NCBI GenBank assembly: GCA_947306475.1
Contig: CAMZGS010000005.1
Location: 62,001-126,000, forward strand
Direction: 5' to 3'
Length of the DNA stretch: 64,000 bases
Source: an uncultured Comamonas sp.
GTDB taxonomy: Bacteria; Pseudomonadota; Gammaproteobacteria; Burkholderiales; Burkholderiaceae_C
The notes beneath the pieces are model-generated. The model saw only the letters and a program-made list of their open reading frames with translations. It made no database searches and was not told where the DNA came from. The number at the start of each line of letters is the position of its first letter. The first letter of the stretch is position 1. A program made the translations under genes and the position numbers. Shown one piece after another: positions 18,972 through 29,367 of the stretch.

Positions 18972-19472
18972 CTCAAAATCCTTTTGGAAAACTGTCTGGG
19001 CAACCGGCACTCAACGTGCATCCAGGGTTTGCCCGTGCGTAACGAAATTTTGCAATCGTAATCGCAACAACACAGCCCAAACCGGCACGGGCCCTTGCGC
19101 ATTTGAAGATCCCTGCCCACGGCCGAACACCACGGAGACCGTGGGGGAAGCGGCCCGAAGGCCGCATCCAGGGATGCCCGGGGTAGTAGCACTTCAGCGG
19201 TGGTGACACATGCTGGCACCGACCGCCTCGCGCACCGGGTCACTGCGCGCTTTCAGACACCCCGGCGCTGACCCCGGGCGAGGCGGGATTGTTACATCTC
19301 GGCAAGAGGCCAGACCCGCCGTGCCTCATTTTTTGCAGCAGCACCCCCTGCTGTGCGTTGGTTGTACGCCTGCTCCTTTGCATATTTCAAAAACTCATTA
19401 ACAAAAAAAAATATATTGGTTTGAGTTTTAAGACGAAATTCGCACAATCGCGGCATTCATAACACCTTTGGG
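18972..19472. other. 500-base intergenic region upstream of sbp
   Basis: No convincing gene is seen. The first 400 bases are GC-rich and include a hairpin of CCCACGG (19116-19122) and CCGTGGG (19139-19145). The last 90 bases are strikingly AT-rich (ATTAACAAAAAAAAATAT near 19396) and probably hold the promoter of the sulfate operon. CysB-type activator sites are AT-rich and would be expected here, but I cannot identify one. Confidence 0.5.
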
Positions 19473-19481
19473 ATGCAAGAC

Positions 19482-20486
19482 ATGTTCTCCTCCACCGTGA
19501 AATCCGTTGTGCTTGCCGCTGCCCTGGCCGTGGGGGGCACAGCGCTGGCGCAAGACAGGTTGCTCAATGTTTCCTATGACGTGGCACGCGAGTTCTACAA
19601 GGACTACAACGCCGCCTTTGTTGCCCACTACAAGAAGACCACGGGCAAGGATGTGAAGATCGACCAGTCCCACGGCGGCTCCAGCGCCCAGGCACGTGCC
19701 GTCAACGACGGGCTGGAGGCCGATGTGGTGACCTTCAACACCACCACGGACGTGGAGTTCCTGGCCAGCAACGGCGTGGTGGCCAAAGACTGGGCCAAGC
19801 AGTTCCCGCACGATGCTGCCCCCACCACCTCGACCATGCTGTTTCTGGTGCGCCACGGCAACCCCAAGAACATCAAGGACTGGGAAGACCTGATCCGCCC
19901 GGACGTGAAGGTCGTGGTGGTCAACCCCAAGACCGGCGGCAATGGCCGCTATGCCTACCTAGGCGCCTGGGGCAGCGTGCGTGAGAAGGGCGGCAGCGAC
20001 GCCGATGCTGCCGAGTTCATCAGCAAGCTCTACAGGAACGTACCCGTGCTGGCCAAGGGCGGGCGTGATGCCACCGCCACCTTCCTGCAACGCAACGTGG
20101 GCGATGTACTGATCACGTTCGAGTCGGAAGTGGTCTCGGTCGAGCGCGAATTCGGCAAGGGCAAGGTCGATGCCGTGTACCCCTCGGTGAGCATCACCGC
20201 TGAAAACCCCGTGGCCGTGGTGCAACGCACCGCCGCCAAGAAGGGCAGTGGCGAGCTGGCCAAGGCCTATCTGGACTACCTGTACTCCGAGGAGGCACAG
20301 GAAATTGCCGCCAAGCACGCCATCCGCCCGCGCTCCGAGACAGTACTCAACCGCCACCAGGAGCAGTTCAAACCGATTCGCCAGTTCCCGGTGTCCAAGT
20401 ACTTCGGCTCCCTGAGCCAGGCGCAGCGCGAGCACTTCAACGACGGCGGCAAGTTTGACCAGCTCTACCAGGGCCCGGCCAAGTAA
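19482..20486 (+). CDS. sbp: Sulfate ABC transporter substrate-binding protein
   Basis: This periplasmic sulfate/thiosulfate-binding protein (334 aa) delivers sulfate to CysTWA. A signal peptide (MFSSTVKSVVLAAALAVGGTALA, cleaved before QDR) is followed by LLNVSYDVAREFYKDYNAAF, IDQSHGGSSAQARAV, DVVTFN, VVVVNPKTGGNGRYAYLGAWG and EVVSVEREFGKGKVD, all typical of Sbp. The ATG at 19482 has GGGA 9 bases upstream, whereas the in-frame ATG at 19473 has none at proper spacing. It leads an operon with cysT, cysW and cysA. Confidence 0.94.
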   Translation: MFSSTVKSVVLAAALAVGGTALAQDRLLNVSYDVAREFYKDYNAAFVAHYKKTTGKDVKIDQSHGGSSAQARAVNDGLEADVVTFNTTTDVEFLASNGVVAKDWAKQFPHDAAPTTSTMLFLVRHGNPKNIKDWEDLIRPDVKVVVVNPKTGGNGRYAYLGAWGSVREKGGSDADAAEFISKLYRNVPVLAKGGRDATATFLQRNVGDVLITFESEVVSVEREFGKGKVDAVYPSVSITAENPVAVVQRTAAKKGSGELAKAYLDYLYSEEAQEIAAKHAIRPRSETVLNRHQEQFKPIRQFPVSKYFGSLSQAQREHFNDGGKFDQLYQGPAK

Positions 20487-20542
20487 TGCCCCTGGCGCCC
20501 GAGCCGACGACGACCCATTCATAACAAGAAGCGAAAGACTGC

Positions 20543-21412
20543 ATGAGTGCAATTGCGTTGGGGCCCTCGGCCCCGAGCCGTCCCCAGCGGCCAGGCCGGG
20601 TGCTCCCCGGCTTTGGCATCACGCTGGGCTATACCCTGTTTTACTTGAGCGTGGTGGTGCTGATCCCGTTGCTGGCCCTGGTGTTCAACACCTTCAGCAT
20701 GACCTTGGGGCAGTTCTGGGATGCCGTGACCGCCCCGCGCGTGATGGCCGCCTACCGACTCTCGCTGGGCGCCTCGCTCCTGGCTGCGGTGGTCAACCTG
20801 GTGTTCGGCCTGCTGATTGCCTGGGTGCTGGTGCGCTATGAGTTCTTTGGCAAGAAGCTGGTCGATGCCCTGGTCGATTTGCCGTTTGCACTGCCCACCG
20901 CCGTGGCAGGGATTTCGCTCACCGCCTTGCTGGCCGGCAACGGCTGGGTCGGGCAATACCTGGAGCCGCTGGGCATCCAGCTGGCCTTCCAGCCCGGCGG
21001 CGTGGTGATTGCGCTGATCTTCATTGGCCTGCCGTTTGTCGTGCGCACCGTGCAGCCCGTGTTGCAGGACTGCGAAAAAGAACTCGAAGAGGCCGCCACC
21101 AGCCTGGGGGCCAACCGCTGGCAGATCTTCACGCTGGTGATCCTGCCCAGCATCACCCCGGCGCTGCTCACCGGCTTTGCCATGGCCTTTGCGCGTGCGC
21201 TGGGTGAGTACGGCTCGGTGATCTTCATTGCCGGCAACATGCCCATGGTGTCGGAAATCGTGCCGCTGATCATCATCGGCAAGCTGGAACAGTACGACAT
21301 GGCCGGCGCCACCGCCGTGGCCGTGGTGATGCTGGTGCTGTCGTTTGCCATGCTGCTGGTCATCAATCTGCTGCAAGCCTGGCAGCGCCGTCGTGCGGGG
21401 ATGCAAGCATGA
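20543..21412 (+). CDS. cysT: Sulfate ABC transporter permease CysT
   Basis: This inner-membrane permease (289 aa) has six hydrophobic helices beginning [21 protein letters not shown]. The cytoplasmic EAA loop that docks with the ATPase is [48 protein letters not shown] is the CysT-type segment. It overlaps cysW by four bases (ATGA), so the two are translationally coupled, and follows sbp after 56 bases. Confidence 0.95.
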   Translation: MSAIALGPSAPSRPQRPGRVLPGFGITLGYTLFYLSVVVLIPLLALVFNTFSMTLGQFWDAVTAPRVMAAYRLSLGASLLAAVVNLVFGLLIAWVLVRYEFFGKKLVDALVDLPFALPTAVAGISLTALLAGNGWVGQYLEPLGIQLAFQPGGVVIALIFIGLPFVVRTVQPVLQDCEKELEEAATSLGANRWQIFTLVILPSITPALLTGFAMAFARALGEYGSVIFIAGNMPMVSEIVPLIIIGKLEQYDMAGATAVAVVMLVLSFAMLLVINLLQAWQRRRAGMQA

Positions 21413-22368
21413 GTGCTCCTACTTCTTCTTCCAATCCTTCTGCGGCTGCGCGCCGCATTCAGGCTGGCACCACCGAGGCACCCTGGGTGCGCTGGCTGCT
21501 GACCGGGCTGGCCCTGGCGTTTCTGGTGCTGTTTCTGGTGCTGCCGCTGGCCGCCGTGTTCACCGAGGCGCTGCGCAAGGGCTGGGCCGCCTACATCGAA
21601 GGCCTGCGCGAGCCCGACGCCTGGTCGGCCATCAAGCTGACGCTGATCACCGCCGTGATTGCCGTGCCGCTGAACCTGGTGTTCGGCGTGGCGGCGGCCT
21701 GGTGCATTGCCAAGTTCGAGTTCCGGGGCAAGGCACTGCTGGTGACGCTGATCGACCTGCCGTTTTCCATCTCGCCCGTGGTGGCCGGTCTGATGTACGT
21801 GCTGGTGTTTGGCGCCCACGGCTGGCTGGGCCCCTGGCTGGCTGCGCACGACATCAAGATCATCTTTGCCGTGCCGGGCATTGTGCTGGCCACGGTGTTC
21901 GTCACCTTCCCATTCATTGCGCGGGAGCTGATTCCGCTGATGCAGGCCCAGGGCAACGACGAAGAGCAGGCCGCCATCGTGCTGGGTGCCAATGGCTGGC
22001 AGACCTTCTGGTACGTGACGCTGCCCAACATCAAGTGGGGCCTGCTGTACGGCGTGATCCTGTGCAACGCCCGGGCGATGGGGGAGTTTGGCGCCGTGTC
22101 CGTGGTCTCGGGCCACATTCGCGGCCAGACCAACACCATCCCGCTGCACGTGGAAATCCTCTACAACGAGTACCAGTCCGTGGCCGCCTTCTCTGCTGCC
22201 TCGCTGCTGGCCCTGCTGGCCCTGGTGACGCTGGCCATCAAGACCGTGGCCGAGCACAAGAGCGCCGCGCAGCAACGCGCCGCCGCCGCGCTGCCGCCTG
22301 AGCGCCCCAGCACCTCTGTGGACACCTCCGATGCAAAAACCATAGCTGCTGGCGCTCACAGCGCATAG
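21409..22368 (+). CDS. cysW: Sulfate ABC transporter permease CysW
   Basis: This second permease (319 aa) starts after a polar N-terminal tail, with helix [22 protein letters not shown] first. [21 protein letters not shown] and the EAA loop [31 protein letters not shown] identify CysW. The last residues, TIAAGAHSA, and the stop codon come from a copy of the dispersed AGCTGC element (22344-22368), so the C-terminal tail has been replaced or extended by a repeat. Confidence 0.95.
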   Translation: MSAPTSSSNPSAAARRIQAGTTEAPWVRWLLTGLALAFLVLFLVLPLAAVFTEALRKGWAAYIEGLREPDAWSAIKLTLITAVIAVPLNLVFGVAAAWCIAKFEFRGKALLVTLIDLPFSISPVVAGLMYVLVFGAHGWLGPWLAAHDIKIIFAVPGIVLATVFVTFPFIARELIPLMQAQGNDEEQAAIVLGANGWQTFWYVTLPNIKWGLLYGVILCNARAMGEFGAVSVVSGHIRGQTNTIPLHVEILYNEYQSVAAFSAASLLALLALVTLAIKTVAEHKSAAQQRAAAALPPERPSTSVDTSDAKTIAAGAHSA

Positions 22369-22425
22369 GTTTAAGCATTGTTTGTCATTGAAATCGTTTA
22401 TTCATAAGCGCTAAAAGCTACTAAA
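22340..22425 (+). repeat. Dispersed AGCT-type element at the cysW-cysA junction
   Basis: ATAGCTGCTGGCGCT (22344-22358) is echoed in inverse by AGCGCTAAAAGCTA near 22408-22421. It spans the cysW stop and most of the 58 bases to cysA. It resembles the elements at 5830, 29324, 42251, 44730 and 47855. It may fold in the mRNA between the two genes. Confidence 0.6.
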
Positions 22426-22426
22426 A

Positions 22427-23563
<1,137 letters not shown>

Positions 23564-23635
23564 AACAGGCGCTGGCCCACACGGCTTTCATCCGACGCGA
23601 GACAGCGCCACCCAACAAGGAACTATTGCATCGTG

Positions 23636-24130
23636 ATGAAGTTGCTCTGTGCCGCGCCGCGCCGCACCCTGGCGCTGGTGGCAGCGGCCTGTGTGGCCAT
23701 GCTGGCCTTTGGTATGTATTTGCAGCACGTCGTGGGGCTGGAGCCATGCCCCATGTGCATCGTGCAGCGCTACGCTCTTTTTGGTGTGGCTGTTGCCACA
23801 GGCCTGGCAAGCCTTAGGGCGCCCAATCTTTGGTGGAAGTCCTGGAGCCTCGTCGCCTTGCTGATGTGCGGCCTGGGCGCCTTCACCGCCGCGCGCCAGA
23901 GCTGGCTGCAATGGAACCCGCCGGAATTTGCCACCTGCGGGCGCGACTTCTACGGCATGATCGAGAACTACTCCTTCAGCCGCGCACTGCCCATGATCTT
24001 TCGCGGCTCGGGCGACTGCTCGGCGGTGGACTGGACCTTCCTGGGCGGCACCATCGCCAACTGGTCGTTCCTGTGCTTCAGCGCCTTCGCCATCGTGCTG
24101 ATCGCCTTGCTGCTGCGCCGTGGCCATTGA
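23636..24130 (+). CDS. dsbB: Disulfide bond formation protein DsbB
   Basis: DsbB (164 aa) reoxidises DsbA and passes electrons to quinone. There are four membrane helices (LALVAAACVAMLAFGMYL first). The periplasmic CPMC (Cys38, Cys41) and a second pair in ATCGRDF and GDCSAVDW are all present, and MCIVQRYAL is the family signature. The codon before the ATG is a GTG that could also start it. It overlaps the rluE reading frame region and is likely co-transcribed with it. Confidence 0.93.
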   Translation: MKLLCAAPRRTLALVAAACVAMLAFGMYLQHVVGLEPCPMCIVQRYALFGVAVATGLASLRAPNLWWKSWSLVALLMCGLGAFTAARQSWLQWNPPEFATCGRDFYGMIENYSFSRALPMIFRGSGDCSAVDWTFLGGTIANWSFLCFSAFAIVLIALLLRRGH

Positions 24131-24131
24131 G

Positions 24132-24815
24132 ATGCCGGCGCGCACCACACCACAGCCCGGACTGCGCTACGTCCTGTTCCACAAGCCCTACGGGGTGCTG
24201 TCGCAGTTCACCCCGGAAGATGGCGCGCGCAGCCTGGCCGAGTTCGATCTGCCCCCTGGCATCTACCCGGCAGGCCGCCTGGACAAGGACTCGGAGGGGC
24301 TGCTGCTGCTCACCAACGACGGCCCGCTGATCGAGCAGCTCCTGAACCCGCGCAACGCCAAGCCCAAGACCTACTGGGCCCTGGTCGAGCGCGTGCCCGA
24401 TGAGGCAGCGCTACAGCGCCTGCGCAGCGGCCTGCGCATCGAGGACTACGTCACCCGCCCGTGCCAGGCACGCATCCTGCAGCCCCAGCCTGAAGTGCCG
24501 CCACGCGATCCACCGGTGCGCCTGCGCAAGAGCATGCAGGACGTGTGGCTGGAAATCACCGTGGTGGAGGGCAAGAACCGCCAGGTGCGCAAGATGACAG
24601 CGGCCATCGGCCACCCCACGCTGCGCCTGATCCGCCGCAGCATCGCCAACCTGACGCTGGACGACAGCCTGGCCCCCGGCCAGTGGCGCGAAATCTCGCG
24701 CGCAGACATTGCCTGGGGAAATGCTCCCCGGCGCACCGTAGCGCCACGCCACAGCCCCACGCGCCCAGTCCAGAAGGGCAGGGCGGCGGTGCACACCAGA
24801 CGGTTGAAGAAGTAG
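24132..24815 (+). CDS. rluE: 23S rRNA pseudouridine synthase RluE (RsuA family)
   Basis: This enzyme (227 aa from ATG 24132; GTG 24120 would overlap dsbB) isomerises a uridine of 23S rRNA. It lacks the N-terminal S4 domain, as RluE does. Visible are YVLFHKPYGVLSQF, PAGRLDKDSEGLLLLTNDG with the catalytic Asp, KTYWALVE, LEITVVEGKNRQVRKM and GHPTLRLIRRSI. A basic tail of about 30 residues follows. Confidence 0.88.
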   Translation: MPARTTPQPGLRYVLFHKPYGVLSQFTPEDGARSLAEFDLPPGIYPAGRLDKDSEGLLLLTNDGPLIEQLLNPRNAKPKTYWALVERVPDEAALQRLRSGLRIEDYVTRPCQARILQPQPEVPPRDPPVRLRKSMQDVWLEITVVEGKNRQVRKMTAAIGHPTLRLIRRSIANLTLDDSLAPGQWREISRADIAWGNAPRRTVAPRHSPTRPVQKGRAAVHTRRLKK

Positions 24816-25078
24816 GCAGGCCCCCCCCGTGCGCGTCACCTGCGCGGCAGCAAAGGCCACAGCAGGTGCTCCGACAATTTCTGCGCCTTGCACGTTTTCG
24901 GAGAAAGAGACTAGAATCCCAGGTTTCCGTATTTCAGCCGTCAGGCCCTCTGTTTGCTTGGTGTGGTTCAGCCCGTCAGGCCTCTCGCTTTTTTGTCCAT
25001 AAGACTGTCCACAGTCGGTGTGCGAGGTTCTCAGCAAAGGCGCCGCACACATTCAACGAAGAAACGAAGAGATAGCAT

Positions 25079-25336
25079 ATGGCAAAAGAAGAACTGATTG
25101 AAATGCAAGGCCAGGTCACCGAGGTGTTGCCGGATTCGCGTTTCCGCGTCACCCTGGAAAATGGTCACCAACTGATCGCCTACACCGGCGGCAAGATGCG
25201 CAAGCACCACATCCGCATTCTGGCTGGCGACAACGTCTCGCTGGAGATGTCGCCCTACGACCTGAGCAAGGGCCGCATCACCTTCCGTCACCTGCCCAAC
25301 CGCACACCGGCTCCCTCCAACAACAACCGCCGCTAA
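25079..25336 (+). CDS. infA: Translation initiation factor IF-1
   Basis: IF-1 (85 aa) is a single OB fold: [45 protein letters not shown] then [19 protein letters not shown]. It is longer than the 72-residue E. coli protein because of an Asn/Pro-rich tail ([13 protein letters not shown]). It stands alone rather than in a ribosomal protein cluster. Burkholderiales often carry a second infA, and this may be one of two. A terminator follows. Confidence 0.94.
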   Translation: MAKEELIEMQGQVTEVLPDSRFRVTLENGHQLIAYTGGKMRKHHIRILAGDNVSLEMSPYDLSKGRITFRHLPNRTPAPSNNNRR

Positions 25337-25371
25337 GACCGGCGGTCGCAGCTGGTACCCCAAAAACAGCA

Positions 25372-25398
25372 GGCCCCAGGTGTTTCCTGGGGCCTTTT
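25372..25398 (+). terminator. Rho-independent terminator of infA
   Basis: GGCCCCAGG (25372-25380) and CCTGGGGCC (25386-25394) form a nine-pair stem with a five-base loop, followed by TTTT. It separates infA from convergent nirN. Confidence 0.88.
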
Positions 25399-25408
25399 GT
25401 CGTTTGCG

Positions 25409-27067
25409 CTAGTGCGAGGTGCCTTCGCTGCGCGTGATCTTGTTCCACAGGTTGTACTTGCCCACTGGCTTGACCATGGGCAGGCGCTTGACCTCCTTGA
25501 AGGTGCGCGCATCGAACACGATGATGGCGCCGTCCATTTCCCACACGCTGGCCAGGGCATAGCGCCCGTCCCGGGTGAACTCGATGTGCGCCAGCGTCTT
25601 GCCCGGCTCGCGCACCTGCGCCACGGGCTCCAGCGTGCGCTTGTCGATGATGGTCAGCGTGTCGCGGGCCGTCGGGCTCATCATCGAATCCGTCCAGGCG
25701 TAGGGCGTGTTCTCATGGCTGCGCATGAAGAAACCCGGCCCCGGCGTGGGAATGGTGCGCACCGTCTTCCAGGTCTTCATGTCGATCACGTCGATGGCAC
25801 CGCCGCCCAGATTGGGGCTGGCCAGCACCGTGGTGTCCCGGTAGGCGAAGGTGATGCCCGAGCCCAGGTGCGGCATGCCGGCAATGGGTAGATCGGCCAC
25901 CTTGACGCGTGCATCCAGATGCACCACCTGAGCGCTGGCCTGACCGTCGCCCTGGCGCGGGCGAGTGGCCCCCAGCGCATGCTGGTAGCTCTGGTCAAAG
26001 AAGAAATCGTCCAGCGGCTGCTCCAGCGGCGTGCGGCGCACGTTCAGAAAGCCGCTCCTGGCCAGGCCTTCCCCCATGCGGTGGTCGTGCACCAGACCGT
26101 CGTAAATCGGCGCGGCGTTGCGGTCGTAGGAGATTTCCCAGATCTCCGCAATGTCCTTGAGCGCCACCACAAAGCTGCGGCGCGGTGCAGCGTCGTACAC
26201 CGCCGATACGCGCGAGCTGTGCCTGCCATCCAGCGTGGCAGCGTCGTAGGTCCTGACCAGATTCAGGTCGGCATCGAACAGCGCCAGGGTGTGCGGGAAG
26301 TAATTGGCCGCCATCACCCAGTGCCCGTCGCCACTGACGGCCACGTTGCGCATGTTCAGGCCGGCGCGCACCTCGGCCACCACACGCAGGCGGTACAGGT
26401 CGTACTTGGTGATCCAGCCATCGCGCGAGCCAAAGAAGACATAACGCCCATCGGGGGTGAACTTCGGCCCGCCATGCAGGGCAAAGCGGCTGGCAAAGCG
26501 GTGGATGACCTCCAGACGGTCGCCATCGAGCAGGGAGATGTGATGGTCCCCGCCTTCCACCACGACGAACAGGTTCATCGGATCGGCCTGCCACAGGGGC
26601 GTGGCCGGCTCGTCGGGCGCCACGGGCGTGACGATGCGCGAGGCCTGAATGTCGGCGGCGCTCCAGCGCGGCACCGGCAACACCGGGGTGCGAATCCAGT
26701 CGGCCAGCGCCTGAATCTCACCATCGGAGAGCTGCCCGGCAAAGCCCTGCATCTGCGTGGCCTGGCGACCCTGGCGGATCACACGCAGCACCTCGGGCGC
26801 GCGGATGCGCTCCAGACTCTCGGGCAGCAGGGCCGGCCCCATGCCCCCAGTGCGCTGCACGCCGTGGCAACTGGCGCAGTGCTGCTGATACACGGCCGCA
26901 GCATCGATGCCCGCCGCTGCACCGGACGGCGCAGCCTGCGCGGCAGCACCCAGCGCAACCAGGGCAGCCAGAGCACAGCTGGCCAGACGGACGGCACCAA
27001 CATGCAGCAAATGCAGAAAGGGGGGGCGAGGGCGGCAGAGCATGGCGGGTACGTGGTATTCAGGCAT
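25409..27067 (-). CDS. nirN: NirN: cytochrome c and heme d1 propeller, dihydro-heme d1 dehydrogenase
   Basis: This 552-aa periplasmic protein has a signal segment (ASCALAALVALGAAAQA), then a cytochrome c domain with the heme site CASCH (about residue 65) and a Met ligand region, then an eight-bladed heme d1 propeller (SRDGWITKYDLYRLRVVAEVRAGLNMRNVAVSGDGHWVMAANYFPH). NirN carries out the last oxidation that forms heme d1 and may help deliver it to NirS. NirS itself has a similar plan; the position at the end of the nir biosynthesis operon favours NirN. The start overlaps nirJ by 8 bases. Confidence 0.82.
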   Translation of the reverse strand: MPEYHVPAMLCRPRPPFLHLLHVGAVRLASCALAALVALGAAAQAAPSGAAAGIDAAAVYQQHCASCHGVQRTGGMGPALLPESLERIRAPEVLRVIRQGRQATQMQGFAGQLSDGEIQALADWIRTPVLPVPRWSAADIQASRIVTPVAPDEPATPLWQADPMNLFVVVEGGDHHISLLDGDRLEVIHRFASRFALHGGPKFTPDGRYVFFGSRDGWITKYDLYRLRVVAEVRAGLNMRNVAVSGDGHWVMAANYFPHTLALFDADLNLVRTYDAATLDGRHSSRVSAVYDAAPRRSFVVALKDIAEIWEISYDRNAAPIYDGLVHDHRMGEGLARSGFLNVRRTPLEQPLDDFFFDQSYQHALGATRPRQGDGQASAQVVHLDARVKVADLPIAGMPHLGSGITFAYRDTTVLASPNLGGGAIDVIDMKTWKTVRTIPTPGPGFFMRSHENTPYAWTDSMMSPTARDTLTIIDKRTLEPVAQVREPGKTLAHIEFTRDGRYALASVWEMDGAIIVFDARTFKEVKRLPMVKPVGKYNLWNKITRSEGTSH

Positions 27068-28295
27068 TTTCAACCTCTGCGCTGGGGCGGCTGCGGGTGA
27101 CGCTACAGTTTTTGGGATCGAACGGCGGGCTGGGCGTGCTGGCGGCGCCCACTTCGGCATCGCTCAGATAGCAACCCGGGTCTTCAAACCACGGATTGCC
27201 CGTGAGCTGCTGGGCACGCACGCGCGTATTGCCGTTGCAGATCGACAGATAGCGGCATGCTGCGCAGCGCCCCTGCACGGGCCGGGGACGTTGCTTGAGC
27301 CCAGCCATGAGGGGGTCGGACGTATCGTTCCAGATGGCCGAGAACGGCCGCTGGCGCACGCTGCCCAGGTCGTGGTGCCACCACATGGTGTCCGGGTGCA
27401 CGTGGCCCAGGTTGTCGATGTTGGCCACCATCTGCCCGCTGGCGTTGCCGCCCCAGCGCACCAGGCGCTCTGCCAGTGCGTCGTGCCACTGCGGCAGGTG
27501 CTGGCCCACCCATTGCAGCAGGAAGGGGCCATCGGCATCGTTGTTGCCGCTGACGTAATCGTCCATGCAGCCAGCCTGGGCATCCTGCCAGGCGCGCGCA
27601 AAGAGCAGCTCCATGGCCTGGCGGGTGGCCTGGTGGTGCGCATCCTTGTCGCGGTAGATGTTGCCGCGCCCGGCGTAGTTCAGGTGCGAGAAGTAGAACT
27701 TGTTGGCACCTTCGTCCTTCATCAGTTGCAGCAGATGCGGCAGATCGTGGGCGTTGAGCGCGGTCATGGTAAAGCGCAGGCCGACCTTGACGCCACAGGC
27801 CCCCAGATGACGGACGGCGGCCAGGCTGCGCGCAAAGGCACCCTCCATGCGGCGGAACTTGTCGTGCGTGGGTTGCAGGCCATCCAGGCTGATGCCCACG
27901 TAATCGAAGCCGGCCTGCGCCACACGCTCGGCCATGGGGCGATCGATCAGCGTGCCGTTGGACGACAGCCCGGTGTAAAAGCCCATGGCGCGCGCCCGGG
28001 CGGCGATCTCGAAGATGTCCGGGCGCAGCAGCGGCTCCCCCCCCGAAAGGATCAGGGCCGGCACGCCAAAGGCCTTGAGGTCTTCCATCACGGCAAACAC
28101 CTCGTCCAGCGTCAGCTCACCCGCATAGTCGTGGTCGGCCGACAGGGCGTAGCAGTGCTTGCACGTCAGGTTGCAGCGGCGGATCAGGTTCCAGATCACA
28201 ACCGGGCCCCGGGCGCTGCGCTCGCGCACTGCGGGGTAGTGCCCCAGTTTTTCGGCTTGCGCCAGTTCGCGCATGTATTGACTGATTCGAAACAT
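27060..28295 (-). CDS. nirJ: Heme d1 synthesis radical SAM protein NirJ
   Basis: NirJ (411 aa) removes propionate side chains and installs oxo groups during heme d1 formation. The radical SAM cluster motif is CNLTCKHC (about 41-48), followed by ILSGGEPLLRPD and GISLDGLQPTHDKFRRMEG. The C-terminal SPASM-like part has CAACRYLSICNGN and a further Cys (DPGCYLS) for an auxiliary iron-sulfur cluster. It starts 30 bases after nirH. Confidence 0.95.
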   Translation of the reverse strand: MFRISQYMRELAQAEKLGHYPAVRERSARGPVVIWNLIRRCNLTCKHCYALSADHDYAGELTLDEVFAVMEDLKAFGVPALILSGGEPLLRPDIFEIAARARAMGFYTGLSSNGTLIDRPMAERVAQAGFDYVGISLDGLQPTHDKFRRMEGAFARSLAAVRHLGACGVKVGLRFTMTALNAHDLPHLLQLMKDEGANKFYFSHLNYAGRGNIYRDKDAHHQATRQAMELLFARAWQDAQAGCMDDYVSGNNDADGPFLLQWVGQHLPQWHDALAERLVRWGGNASGQMVANIDNLGHVHPDTMWWHHDLGSVRQRPFSAIWNDTSDPLMAGLKQRPRPVQGRCAACRYLSICNGNTRVRAQQLTGNPWFEDPGCYLSDAEVGAASTPSPPFDPKNCSVTRSRPSAEVENA

Positions 28296-28325
28296 GGGGT
28301 ACTCGCTTTGGTAGGTGGCAAAGAT

Positions 28326-28817
28326 TCAGGTCTGCAAGCGCAGGCCGGTTTTTTTCAGGATGGCCGTGGAATACAGAATGTCGTGGCTGCGGCAGGCGCT
28401 GCCCAGCAGCCGCGCCACCTCCTCGGCCTGCGCGGCCACCTCTGCACGGCTGGTGCCGTGCAGCATGGCAAACAGGTTGTAGGGCCAATCGGGCAGATGG
28501 CGCGGGCGGCGGTAGCAGTGCGACACGCCGGGCAGCTGGGCAATGCGCCGTCCCAGCTCGTCCACCCGGGCATCGTCCACATCCCACACGCTCATGCCGT
28601 TGGCGGTGTAGCCCAGGCGGTAATGGTTGGGCACGGCACCGATGCGGCGGATCAGCCCTGCCTCCAGCATGGCCTGCAGGCGCTGGCGCACCAGCGCCTC
28701 GCTGACGCCCAGCTGCTCGCCCACCGCCGCGTACGGGTGCGCCACCAGAGGCAGCCCCCCCTGGGTGGCGGCAATCAGGGCGCGGTCCAGTTCGTCCATG
28801 TGCACATCCATGTTCAT
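28326..28817 (-). CDS. nirH: Heme d1 synthesis decarboxylase subunit NirH
   Basis: This 163-aa Lrp/AsnC-fold protein belongs to the NirDLGH complex that decarboxylates siroheme to 12,18-didecarboxysiroheme. The N-terminal helix-turn-helix (HPYAAVGEQLGVSEALVRQRLQAMLEAGLIRRIGAV) and C-terminal DWPYNLFAMLHG segment match the family. The ATG at 28817 overlaps the nirG stop (ATGA). The last residues LYSTAILKKTGLRLQ resemble the NirH terminus. Confidence 0.88.
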   Translation of the reverse strand: MNMDVHMDELDRALIAATQGGLPLVAHPYAAVGEQLGVSEALVRQRLQAMLEAGLIRRIGAVPNHYRLGYTANGMSVWDVDDARVDELGRRIAQLPGVSHCYRRPRHLPDWPYNLFAMLHGTSRAEVAAQAEEVARLLGSACRSHDILYSTAILKKTGLRLQT

Positions 28818-29323
28818 GCTGCGCCCCTTGCTGCCCCGGGCGGAATGGGCCGCGCTGGCAGGCGCAGCTCCACAAAGTACTCCTCCTCCTTGGGGAAGGC
28901 GTACACCCGCAACCCCGTCTCCCGGGCAATGCGCTCCAGCGCAGCCTGCGCCAGCGCGGGCGTCTCTGCCGCCACCACAAACCACATGTTGAGCCGGTGC
29001 GCGCGCCGGTAGTTGTGCGCCACCTCGGGCAGGCGGTTGACGATGGCACTCACCGCATCGAAGCGCTCCTCTGGCACCTGCAGGGCCGCCAGCACAAACT
29101 GGCCGCCGGCCCGCTCGATCTGGAACAGCGGACCAAAGCGGGTGAGCACACCCTGCGCCAGCAGATGCTGCAGGCGCTCCAGCACGTACGCCTCGCTCCA
29201 GCCCAGCTGCGCCCCCACGGTGGCAAACGGGCGCTCGTCCAGCGGAAAGCCGCCGTGCAGATGGTTGATGAGCCGGGCATCGTCCGCCGTCAGGCCTGGG
29301 GAGGGAGTGGATGTTTCATGCAT
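28814..29323 (-). CDS. nirG: Heme d1 synthesis decarboxylase subunit NirG
   Basis: NirG (169 aa) is another Lrp-fold subunit of the siroheme decarboxylase. It shows RPFATVGAQLGWSEAYVLERLQHLLAQGVLTRFGPLF, then EVAHNYRRAHRLNMWFVVA and VYAFPKEEEYFVEL, which distinguish the D/G type. Its start codon abuts a copy of the dispersed element, whose GAGG lies 8 bases upstream and appears to serve as the ribosome binding site. Confidence 0.88.
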   Translation of the reverse strand: MHETSTPSPGLTADDARLINHLHGGFPLDERPFATVGAQLGWSEAYVLERLQHLLAQGVLTRFGPLFQIERAGGQFVLAALQVPEERFDAVSAIVNRLPEVAHNYRRAHRLNMWFVVAAETPALAQAALERIARETGLRVYAFPKEEEYFVELRLPARPIPPGAARGAA

Positions 29324-29367
29324 AAAATCGGCCTCAAACCCTTTACTGGCAAGCGCTTGCAGCTATT
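29324..29367 (-). repeat. Dispersed AGCT-type element at the nirDL-nirG junction
   Basis: Read on the minus strand it begins AATAGCTGCAAGCGCTTGCC and ends GGTTTGAGGCCGATTTT, directly followed by the nirG ATG. It supplies the last codons (IAASACQ) and stop of nirDL and the GAGG upstream of nirG. It is very similar to the copy inside cas6 at 44730. Confidence 0.75.

Noticed and set aside
25409..27067. Cytochrome cd1 nitrite reductase NirS
   Set aside because: The domain plan fits, but the place after nirJ and the propeller motifs fit NirN better. Kept as an alternative in the feature.
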